The notes below the pieces were generated by a model, which worked only from the letters and a program-made list of their open reading frames with translations, had not been told where the DNA came from and made no database searches. From contig WTHO01000185.1 of assembly GCA_011523115.1 (NCBI GenBank), positions 1 to 5,033 on the forward strand: 5,033 nucleotides of DNA, written 5' to 3'. Source of the stretch: Halieaceae bacterium (lineage in GTDB: Bacteria > Pseudomonadota > Gammaproteobacteria > Pseudomonadales > Halieaceae). Below, piece after piece: positions 1-5,033 of this stretch. Within the stretch, counting starts at the first letter, position 1. Every line of letters starts with the position of its first letter. The translations under genes were made by a program, and so were the position numbers.

Positions 1-34
1 CCGATATTTAGGGTATCGCAAGGAGATGTCACCC

Positions 35-39
35 GAGGT
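35..39 (+). promoter_or_regulatory. Ribosome binding site deciding the fliS start
   Basis: GAGGT ends four bases before the ATG at 44. The upstream AGGAG (21-25) touches the in-frame ATG at 26 and is too far from 44, so it fits neither start well. This site favours the shorter 137-residue FliS. Bases 1-34 hold no recognisable gene end; a short open frame in phase with fliS continues to the window edge, so a longer N-terminus cannot be fully excluded. Confidence 0.5.
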
Positions 40-43
40 AAGC

Positions 44-457
44 ATGACGCGTATCAAAGCCGCAGCCGCATACAAGCGAATTGATATTGAATCTGCCGTC
101 GCATCCGCAGACAAGCACGAACTGATAACGCTGCTTTTCAAAGCGTTGATTGGCGCGCTGGCGGGGGTAGAGGTGCATCATCACCACGAAAACAAGGAGC
201 AGGTACGCGAGTATCTGACCAAGGCCTGCCGTATTCTGGCTGGCCTGCAGGGTAGCCTCGACTACGAGCGCGGCGGTGACATTGCGGTGAATCTCGGTGA
301 GCTATACGGCTACTCGATCCGCAAGCTGTTCGCCGCGAATGTTAACGTCGACGCTGCGCCCGATAACGTGGCCGAGGTAAAGAGCTTGCTTGAGCCCATC
401 GCCGAGGCGTGGGAAAACATGGATCTCTCCAAGCCGCGCCAGCTGATGGCAGTGTGA
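44..457 (+). CDS. fliS: Flagellar export chaperone FliS
   Basis: This gene encodes a 137-residue cytoplasmic chaperone of the FliS family. Family members bind the C-terminal region of newly made flagellin, keep it from polymerising early and hand it to the flagellar type III export apparatus. The family pattern is clear: an N-terminal AAAAYKRIDIESAV stretch, then ADKHELITLLFKALIGAL (helix 1), a central KACRILAGLQGSLDYERGGDIAVNLGELY segment matching the usual LxxSLDxExGGeiaxNLxxLY signature, and a C-terminal helix ending in EAWENM. The length is typical of FliS. An in-frame ATG lies at 26, but the AGGAG before it directly abuts that codon with no spacer. The ATG at 44 has GAGGT five to nine bases upstream and gives the normal family N-terminus, so 44 is preferred. 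An unusual run of four histidines (residues 45-48) lies in the loop after helix 1. The gene is probably the 3' end of a fliD-fliS type cluster, but no fliT follows on this strand. The family call is firm; the start is less so. Confidence 0.93.
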   Translation: MTRIKAAAAYKRIDIESAVASADKHELITLLFKALIGALAGVEVHHHHENKEQVREYLTKACRILAGLQGSLDYERGGDIAVNLGELYGYSIRKLFAANVNVDAAPDNVAEVKSLLEPIAEAWENMDLSKPRQLMAV

Positions 458-484
458 ATGACGGCGGCAAACGCCACTGATTCA
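455..484. terminator. Stop-to-stop imperfect hairpin between convergent genes
   Basis: An imperfect dyad spans exactly from the TGA of fliS (455-457) to the TGA of the converging Sel1-repeat gene (complement of 482-484). The outer arms TGAAT (455-459) and ATTCA (480-484) are perfectly complementary. A mismatch (460/479), one A-T pair (461/478) and a small internal loop follow. The inner stem is GGCG (463-466) with CGCC (472-475), closed by a five-base GCAAA loop. Being symmetrical, it could fold in transcripts from either strand and act as a shared end or 3' stabiliser. There is no T-run after the stem in either direction, so it is not a classical intrinsic terminator. The structure is seen directly; the terminator role is inferred from its position. 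Confidence 0.35.
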
Positions 485-1219
485 GGGCAGGGAGTCCAGA
501 GACCGCAAGCAACCCTTAACGCCAGACGACTCGCACTGCGATAACACAAACAGTGCGTCGCTGGTTTCTGCCTCGTCGATCCGCATCGCCGCGGCATCGC
601 GAATCTCCTGAGCCTGCTGCTGACCTTGTATCAAAGCGAGGGCAGCCCACACATAGGCCTGCGCGGACCGCCGCTTCACATCATTGCCATCCAGCAGCAT
701 AAAAGACAGCATGTACTGGCTGTCGGCATATCCCTCAATGGCGGTCTCGCGAAAGCCCTCGTAGGCGAGCCGCCGGTTCTGAATCTGGCCCTCGCCTTCG
801 AAATAGCTCAGCGCGATCATGTAGCGACTCTCGGTTAAGCCCTTGTCCGCTGCCTTGCGAAAATAAATCAGCCCCTGGGCCCAGCTCTTCGCCGCACCGC
901 GGCCTTCGACGTACATCATGCCGAGGTTGTGTTCGGCCTCAGCCAGACCACCGTCGGCGGCACGACGATACCATTCCATCGCCACGTCGTATTGCTGGGT
1001 CACACCCAGCCCCTCTTCGTACAGATAGCCGATGTTGTGCTGAGCCTGGGGATCCCCGGCAGTAGCCAAGTCATACCAGGCTCGCATTGCCGTTGCGTAG
1101 TGTTGTCGCTCCATGGCCGCCAGACCAGCGCGAAGTTGATCTTCTCGCGTGTCTGCGATGCCGACGTGCGGCCAACTGAGGGCGATACAACAGGCGAGAA
1201 AGCGGCTAGTTGCGCTCAC
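482..1219 (-). CDS. Secreted Sel1-repeat (SLR/TPR-like) protein
   Basis: This gene encodes a 245-residue predicted periplasmic protein made almost entirely of Sel1-like repeats, helical-hairpin units that usually act as protein-binding scaffolds. The repeats run on an exact 36-residue period: residues 41-76, 77-112, 113-148 and a diverged fourth at 149-184, with a partial fifth helix pair to about 214. The typical A-x-x-(W/Y)-(Y/F)-x-x-A-A-x-x-G and A-(E/Q)-x-x-(I/L)-G-x-(M/L)-Y-x-x-G-x-G pattern is clear in the first two. The N-terminus (residues 1-22, hydrophobic stretch LACCIALSW, ending GIA before DT) looks like a signal peptide cut after Ala22. Two cysteines near the C-terminus (229, 237) could form a disulfide. 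The frame is open further upstream, but a GTG at 1219 behind a strong GGAGGAGGT gives a clean signal peptide and a 14-base overlap with the CLC gene. It is the last gene of the four-gene unit. Its partner is unknown; binding to a neighbour's product is inference. Confidence 0.85.
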   Translation of the reverse strand: MSATSRFLACCIALSWPHVGIADTREDQLRAGLAAMERQHYATAMRAWYDLATAGDPQAQHNIGYLYEEGLGVTQQYDVAMEWYRRAADGGLAEAEHNLGMMYVEGRGAAKSWAQGLIYFRKAADKGLTESRYMIALSYFEGEGQIQNRRLAYEGFRETAIEGYADSQYMLSFMLLDGNDVKRRSAQAYVWAALALIQGQQQAQEIRDAAAMRIDEAETSDALFVLSQCESSGVKGCLRSLDSLP

Positions 1220-2900
1220 GTCCCTTGACCTCCTCCTGGCGATCCAGTGTGCCGCCCAGAATGGCACCCTCGCTGAGGCAACCGACCAGGGCGCCCGCTT
1301 CATCGACAACCGGAATAGCCTCACCGACAAATCGCCGGGCAACCCCTAAGGCCTGTTGCAGATCATCGCTCAGATTGAGCACGAGATAGTCATCCTCAAT
1401 CAATGAGGAGGCGGTTTGATCCGGGTTCGCCAGCGCCGTCAGTATAGGCACCACGCCGATCAGGGTGCCCTGCGCATCCACCACATAGGCCTCGGTTCGG
1501 TGGGAGGCCCGCAAATGCGCCACGAGTTCTTCCCCTGTCATGCCCTCGGTCGCAGGCTCCACCACCTCGGCGTCGAGATCGGCCACAGAAATATCCTTGA
1601 GCGAGAGGAACTCCCTCCCCTGCCGCAGATCAAAACCCCGGGCAATGAGCTGACGGTCAAAAAATGAATAACAGAACAATCTTGTCGAGATAAAAGATGA
1701 CATCGACACCGCCAGAATCGCCGCAACCGCAAACTCGTAGCTGCGCGTAAATTCAAAAACGATCAGGACGACGCCAATCGGTGCGCCAATCACCGACCCG
1801 GCGACTGCTGCCATGCCCACGACGGTGAGCATGACGATAGCGGACGGGTCAAAGCCCAGACCTACCGCCACAGCACCCGCCAGATACCCCAGTGATGCGC
1901 CGAGAAACAACGCGGGGGAGAACACGCCACCCACCAGACCCAGCCCGATACAGACGACGGTGGCAGCGAGTTTGGCAACCAGCATCAGCGCGGCTTCGCC
2001 GACAAGCTTTTCACCCGCCAACAGATCATTCACCGATTGGGTGCCGAGTCCCACCGCTTCGGGCACGAGCATACCGATCAGGGCCATCAGTGTGGCAGCC
2101 AACAGCAGCATGCCGAGATCATTGTTGCGGGCCTTGGCCCATGCCGCAGTTCGCAACAGCGAGCGCATAAAGACGATTGCCAATATCGCAGCGCAGGCAC
2201 CCAGCCCCAGCACTACGGGGATCAACCCCCAGTCGGTGGGGCTGGCCGTCACCGAGTACGGCGACACGCGGTCAAAAAAGAGTGGCGTGACGGCGGTCGC
2301 TACAATCGCTGACACCGTGATGGGCGCCACGGCCCGGACGGCGAAGTGTCGCAGTATCGCCTCTGACACCAACACCACGGCTGCAATCGGGGCACCGAAC
2401 CCTGCCGAAATCGCCGCCGCCACGCCGCATGCCACGTAGATATCCGGCGTAAGCCGCGTGGGGAATAAGGCCCGGACCTGGGCGCCGACTGACGCACCAA
2501 AATGCAGGACGGGCCCATACTGGCCCACAGACGCACCGGCGCTGGCAGAGACGAAGGCTGCGGTGGTCGAGATAAAGCCTTCTCGCGCCGGGAAGGGTGC
2601 GTCGGGGCGGTGTGCACCGAGGATGGCATCCGCCGGCCCATGCCAGCGATCCATTTTGAACGCCTGCTTCAGTCCGTATATGCCAAATGCACCGGCGATG
2701 AGGGCCGCCCAGCGAATGAGCCCCGCGCTCAGTGCGCTTTGCCCGACCATTTGTTCGCGAATCAGCCCGTCAATCGCGCCCACGCCCAGTACAAACAGGT
2801 TGGCGGCCAGGCCTCCGAGAATACCGATGACCAGACCGACAAATAATACCCGGACTAACTCAAGCCCCAATTCCTTGGGAGATGTATTCAGGAGTAACAT
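1206..2900 (-). CDS. CLC-family chloride channel/transporter with C-terminal CBS pair
   Basis: This gene encodes a 564-residue inner-membrane protein of the CLC family of anion channels and proton/anion exchangers. The membrane domain covers about residues 12-420 with many hydrophobic helices. Two CBS domains follow, at about 437-500 and 503-552. Family landmarks by alignment from memory to E. coli CLC-ec1: GGVFSPALFLGASLG (324-338), carrying the anion-site Phe (327), and FEFTRSYEF (382-390), carrying the anion-site Tyr (388). The GREGP gating motif is instead GQYGP (126-130), so Tyr128 replaces the gating Glu148. The GSGIP region reads WHGPAD (86-91). The internal proton Glu203 position appears to be Ala181, beside a retained Glu180. 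A channel or uncoupled mode is therefore inferred. Neither CBS unit has the usual T/S-x-x-D nucleotide-binding pattern. A GTG at 2975 is in frame, but the ATG at 2900 begins just before the first hydrophobic helix and overlaps the lipoprotein gene by 13 bases; its ribosome site is weak, suggesting coupled translation. The family call is firm; the ion and mechanism are open. Confidence 0.93.
   Translation of the reverse strand: MLLLNTSPKELGLELVRVLFVGLVIGILGGLAANLFVLGVGAIDGLIREQMVGQSALSAGLIRWAALIAGAFGIYGLKQAFKMDRWHGPADAILGAHRPDAPFPAREGFISTTAAFVSASAGASVGQYGPVLHFGASVGAQVRALFPTRLTPDIYVACGVAAAISAGFGAPIAAVVLVSEAILRHFAVRAVAPITVSAIVATAVTPLFFDRVSPYSVTASPTDWGLIPVVLGLGACAAILAIVFMRSLLRTAAWAKARNNDLGMLLLAATLMALIGMLVPEAVGLGTQSVNDLLAGEKLVGEAALMLVAKLAATVVCIGLGLVGGVFSPALFLGASLGYLAGAVAVGLGFDPSAIVMLTVVGMAAVAGSVIGAPIGVVLIVFEFTRSYEFAVAAILAVSMSSFISTRLFCYSFFDRQLIARGFDLRQGREFLSLKDISVADLDAEVVEPATEGMTGEELVAHLRASHRTEAYVVDAQGTLIGVVPILTALANPDQTASSLIEDDYLVLNLSDDLQQALGVARRFVGEAIPVVDEAGALVGCLSEGAILGGTLDRQEEVKGRERN
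1228..1236 (-). promoter_or_regulatory. Strong ribosome binding site for the Sel1-repeat gene
   Basis: On the minus strand GGAGGAGGT lies inside the last codons of the CLC gene (encoding the EEV of its C-terminal tail), eight bases before the GTG at 1219. It is the strongest Shine-Dalgarno match in the operon. It decides the GTG start over the open frame that extends upstream to 1342, which would add a 41-residue Arg-rich extension and bury the signal peptide. Confidence 0.7.
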
Positions 2901-3085
2901 TTTAGTGCCGCCGTTTTCTTCAGTGTTTCGACGGGATACTCCGCCTGATGCTCCCGGATGTAACGGTCGAAACACCGCTTACGCTCCGCATCGGTGGGTT
3001 CATCCTGCGCGCAGCCACTGAGCGTCAAAGCGAGGATAAGCCCCAAACCCGAGCCGCCTCGCATGACCTCAGCTTTGATTTTCAC
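2888..3085 (-). CDS. Small predicted lipoprotein
   Basis: This gene encodes a 65-residue precursor with a lipoprotein signal peptide: a hydrophobic stretch LGLILALTL followed by the lipobox LSGC, with Cys25 as the predicted lipidated residue. Ala at position +2 and Gln at +3 are not an inner-membrane retention signal, so sorting to the outer membrane is expected. The mature part is only 41 residues, is charged and carries two more cysteines (Cys38 and Cys63) that could form a disulfide. I do not recognise a family. The GTG start at 3085 overlaps the TGA of the upstream gene as GTGA, a classic coupling arrangement. An ATG at 3064, eight codons in, gives a tighter signal peptide of 58 residues in total, with GAGG only two bases before it, and is a real alternative. 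It lies between the large coiled-coil gene and the CLC gene, overlapping both. Its function is unknown. Confidence 0.8.
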   Translation of the reverse strand: MKIKAEVMRGGSGLGLILALTLSGCAQDEPTDAERKRCFDRYIREHQAEYPVETLKKTAALKCYS

Positions 3086-4932
3086 GCGTCGCTGCTGCCG
3101 TCGGCGGCACTGGTCATGTTGGCCTCATCCAGCACTTTGCCCAGCCGGATCATGGCGCTGGCCATCGCATCTTCGACGTTGGCGGCAAAGGCCGCGCGCT
3201 TATCCACGGCGGCCCTGTACTCGCCGATCAATGTCGATGCATCCTGAGTGAGTACATCGAGGCGCGCTTCGGTTTCTTCGGCATCTTTGTTGGCGCTGTG
3301 CAGCGCGTCTTCAAGATTACGGGTCAACTCCTCCTTGCGCCGCTGAACCGGCTCCAGCCTGCCCGAGTACTGCCGGTCAGCCTCCCGCTCCGCATCGGCC
3401 ATTTTCTGGTCGAGCTCTTCTATCCGTCTGCGCTGATCGCGGATCGCCTCTCGTTGCTTTTTCATCCACTCAATGTACTGATCGATCGAGTCCTCATAAT
3501 CGACCTCGGGTTCGCTGTCGGCATCTTCAGAAGCAAAGTCGCTGCTGGTCAGCGATTGCAGTACGGTCGCCGGCGGCTCAAGGGTCTCGGCACCCAGCTT
3601 TTTAATCAGTTCGTTGGCCTGATCTGCCTCCAGCTGAATCTCTGCGATTTGCCCTTTGATCTGTTCGCCTTTTTCGGCTGCGATGGCACTCTGTTCTCGG
3701 GTGACATTCGCGAGCTCATTGGAGAGGGACCCCAGCCACTGGTTCTCTGTCCCGGAGAGATCATCGTCACAGGGCTCACCGCGCAAGCCCGCATCAATAA
3801 ACGTGATACAGCGCCGTGAATCCGCCAACCGTGTGGCGCCCTGCTCGAGCTCGGCGCAGACATCCCGATAATGAGACAGGGTGTCGAGCTCACTGGCGAA
3901 GCACCCATCCAGAGCCTGCAAACAGCTCGAGGTGACGCCACTGAGTGCGGCAATAAATTCCCTCATCTCATCGCCATACTCACCAAAGTGCTCAGCCGCA
4001 TCGCTGGCGCGCTCTGACTGTATCCCGGCGCGCGCTTCACCGACCGAAGCGATGAGCTGGTCGGCATGGGCCAGCTTGCCGATCAGTTGCTGGGGCTCGG
4101 CTTCAGGCGCTTGCTGCGCCACTTCAGGCACGCTGGGAGCGTCTTCTGCCGGGTGATCCTCGGCTTGGCCCAGAGAAGCACCCTCTGTATCGGTATCGGG
4201 CTCGGGCTCGGGGCTTTCTATCACCTCGAGAACAGGCTCCGAGGGCACGAACTCTTGCCGGATTTCAGCATCGCCCTCTTGGTCGCCATCAGAACTCAAC
4301 GCAGTTTCCACCACAGCCGGCTCTGATTGCTGCGTTGATGCTTGCTCGGCCGTCTCTGGGTCAGGGGCAGCGGCTGATCCATCAATATCCTGCGACGCAG
4401 GTGTCGACTGCATAGCGGGATCACTCTGCGCCTCGGTATCGCCATCACTATTGGCGGCCGGTTCTGCAGCCAGCATCCCCTCACGCAACTCCTGCGCCAG
4501 AATGCGTAATGCCGTCCCCTGCTCGGCGAGATCGGGGGAATCCTCAATAGAGGTGAGGCACTTGTTCAACACGACCGCGCGCTCTGCGAGCCCCTCGGCC
4601 TCGCCGGTCATCAGGATTGCATGCAAGACTTCGTGCCGAAAAGACGAAAATCCGGCCGACAATGGCGACATGCCCTCGGGAATCTGGCACAGCGCGGCAC
4701 CCACCGCCCGTAAATCAGCATCACTGTCGGCATTGATCAGCGCAAACTGATCGGTCACCGCTTTGATCACATCACTCATGGTGGCCCCTCTGTCAACTGC
4801 TGCCTGGGACTGCGGTTCAGGTGCTTGCTGGGGTTCGTCGGCCGACTCGGATGACGCCGACGGCATCGATTCCTCGGTACTGGTGTCTTGGTCATCGTCA
4901 GACGACTTGCCAAAAAAACCAAAAAGTTTCAT
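3082..4932 (-). CDS. Large acidic coiled-coil protein of unknown function
   Basis: This gene encodes 616 residues; I do not recognise a family. Regions in order: a short hydrophobic-basic start MKLFGFFGK (1-9) that could touch the membrane; a Ser/Glu/Pro/Gln-rich linker (10-50); a small probably helical domain (52-158); a strongly acidic, Pro/Glu/Asp/Gln-rich linker (about 159-281, including PEPEPDTDTE); a long helical, probably coiled-coil region (about 283-450); a second acidic linker (455-482); and a highly charged Arg/Glu/Lys-rich coiled coil (483-605). There is no signal peptide or membrane helix, so a cytoplasmic place is expected. Five of its seven cysteines cluster at 337-388. It is the first gene of the operon, 47 bases after a plausible -10 element, and its stop overlaps the lipoprotein start. 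The ATG at 4932 has only a weak GAG-type ribosome site, whereas an in-frame ATG at 4779 has a good one, so a 565-residue form may also be made. The architecture resembles scaffold or adaptor proteins, but that is only an analogy. Confidence 0.85.
   Translation of the reverse strand: MKLFGFFGKSSDDDQDTSTEESMPSASSESADEPQQAPEPQSQAAVDRGATMSDVIKAVTDQFALINADSDADLRAVGAALCQIPEGMSPLSAGFSSFRHEVLHAILMTGEAEGLAERAVVLNKCLTSIEDSPDLAEQGTALRILAQELREGMLAAEPAANSDGDTEAQSDPAMQSTPASQDIDGSAAAPDPETAEQASTQQSEPAVVETALSSDGDQEGDAEIRQEFVPSEPVLEVIESPEPEPDTDTEGASLGQAEDHPAEDAPSVPEVAQQAPEAEPQQLIGKLAHADQLIASVGEARAGIQSERASDAAEHFGEYGDEMREFIAALSGVTSSCLQALDGCFASELDTLSHYRDVCAELEQGATRLADSRRCITFIDAGLRGEPCDDDLSGTENQWLGSLSNELANVTREQSAIAAEKGEQIKGQIAEIQLEADQANELIKKLGAETLEPPATVLQSLTSSDFASEDADSEPEVDYEDSIDQYIEWMKKQREAIRDQRRRIEELDQKMADAEREADRQYSGRLEPVQRRKEELTRNLEDALHSANKDAEETEARLDVLTQDASTLIGEYRAAVDKRAAFAANVEDAMASAMIRLGKVLDEANMTSAADGSSDA
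4785..4790 (-). promoter_or_regulatory. Internal ribosome binding site before in-frame ATG 4779
   Basis: On the minus strand GAGGGG lies five bases before an ATG at 4779, codon 52 of the large coiled-coil gene. This matches a normal Shine-Dalgarno spacing and is better than anything before the annotated ATG at 4932. It falls exactly where the low-complexity N-terminal linker ends and the first predicted folded domain begins (MSDVIKAVTDQF). It may be the true start or a second start giving a shorter isoform. Confidence 0.4.
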
Positions 4933-4949
4933 TGCGAGCTCAATCCCCC

Positions 4950-4972
4950 AGACAGCGCCTTACAGTCTGTCT
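4950..4972. repeat. Spaced inverted repeat in the 5' leader of the operon
   Basis: AGACAG (4950-4955) and CTGTCT (4967-4972) are perfect inverted arms around an 11-base spacer. The dyad begins about where transcription from the proposed promoter would start and ends 17 bases before the ATG at 4932. It could be an operator with two half-sites or a hairpin at the extreme 5' end of the mRNA. The symmetry is seen directly; the role is inferred, and arms of this length can arise by chance. Confidence 0.35.
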
Positions 4973-4979
4973 AGTCAAC

Positions 4980-5009
4980 ATCATAGAACCGAGCCTGCAA
5001 TGCAGGCAA
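4980..5009 (-). promoter_or_regulatory. Candidate sigma70-type promoter of the four-gene operon
   Basis: Read on the minus strand, a -35-like TTGCCT (5009-5004) is followed by an 18-base spacer and a -10-like TATGAT (4985-4980), one base from consensus. Transcription would start near 4973, leaving a leader of about 40 bases before the ATG at 4932. Two T5 tracts lie just upstream of the -35 (5013-5033), which might act as a UP-like AT-rich element. It is the only good promoter-like pair in the 101 bases upstream of the operon; the -35 is only a 4/6 match. Confidence 0.45.
4993..5007. repeat. Perfect 15-base palindrome over the -35 region
   Basis: GCCTGCA (4993-4999) and TGCAGGC (5001-5007) form a perfect inverted repeat around a single A at 5000. 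A one-base centre is poorly suited to an RNA hairpin and no T-run follows on either strand, so a terminator is unlikely. The palindrome overlaps the proposed -35 (5004-5009) and part of the spacer, the classical place for a dimeric repressor to block RNA polymerase. The regulator is not identifiable from the sequence. Confidence 0.45.
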
Positions 5010-5033
5010 ATCGCAAAAAGACCGAAAAATACG

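Noticed and set aside
26..43. FliS start at the ATG at 26
   Set aside because: AGGAG directly touches this ATG with no spacer, and the six added residues are outside the family pattern. The ATG at 44 has a properly spaced GAGGT.
1220..1342. Longer Sel1-repeat protein starting at 1342
   Set aside because: The added 41 residues are Arg/Trp-rich, overlap the CBS coding region in another frame and would hide an otherwise good signal peptide. The GTG at 1219 has the strong ribosome site.
1813..2439. 208-codon Thr/Ala/Ser-rich open frame on the + strand opposite the CLC gene
   Set aside because: The minus-strand frame is a clear CLC protein with conserved motifs; this composition is typical of an antisense shadow of a GC-rich membrane-protein gene.
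2901..2975. Longer CLC protein starting at the GTG at 2975
   Set aside because: The extra 25 residues are polar, overlap the lipoprotein gene for 88 bases and have no match to CLC N-termini. The ATG at 2900 fits better.
3298..3819. 173-codon hydrophobic open frame on the + strand opposite the coiled-coil gene
   Set aside because: It is the antisense shadow of a charged coiled coil, where Glu/Lys/Gln codons read as Leu/Phe/Ile-type codons on the other strand. It has no credible ribosome site or family pattern.
4196..4217. Short tandem repeat of a CGGGCT-like hexamer
   Set aside because: It only encodes the Glu-Pro repeats of the acidic linker (EPEPD) in about three units; it is not a distinct repeat element.
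4973..4978. TTGACT on the minus strand as a -35 element
   Set aside because: Although close to TTGACA, no acceptable -10 lies 16-18 bases downstream (the sequence there is GC-rich). The TTGCCT/TATGAT pair is more coherent.

Overview
The window looks like the chromosome of a flagellated, GC-rich Gram-negative bacterium. It carries a flagellin-export chaperone gene (fliS), a lipoprotein with an outer-membrane-type lipobox and a secreted Sel1-repeat protein. The protein style fits a gammaproteobacterium, perhaps a marine one, but no rRNA or marker gene is present, so this placement is inference. No mobile element, CRISPR array, tRNA or rRNA was seen.

Layout. Bases 1-43 are the leader of fliS, which runs on the + strand (44-457) and is probably the last gene of a flagellar cluster lying to the left. 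A 24-base convergent gap (458-481) follows. It lies inside an imperfect 30-base dyad that runs exactly from one stop codon to the other. Everything from 482 to 4932 is one minus-strand block of four genes whose ends all overlap. In transcription order (right to left) they are: a 616-residue acidic, coiled-coil protein of unknown function (4932-3082); a 65-residue small lipoprotein (3085-2888); a CLC-family chloride channel or transporter with two C-terminal CBS domains (2900-1206); and a secreted Sel1-repeat protein (1219-482). The overlaps are 4, 13 and 14 bases, so the four genes very probably form one transcript with coupled translation. Bases 4933-5033 hold a plausible sigma70-type promoter (TTGCCT, 18-base spacer, TATGAT). 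A perfect 7+1+7 palindrome overlaps its -35 element, and a second dyad lies at the predicted 5' end of the mRNA.

How the genes may work together. The four products are predicted to occupy different compartments: cytoplasm, outer-membrane lipoprotein, inner-membrane anion pathway and periplasm. This suggests an envelope-spanning unit built around the CLC protein, but its function is unknown. The most notable protein-level observation concerns the CLC protein. It has Tyr where the gating glutamate of the GREGP motif normally sits and Ala at the position of the internal proton-pathway glutamate, while the anion-coordinating Phe and Tyr are kept. This suggests a passive anion channel or an altered mechanism rather than a standard proton-coupled exchanger.
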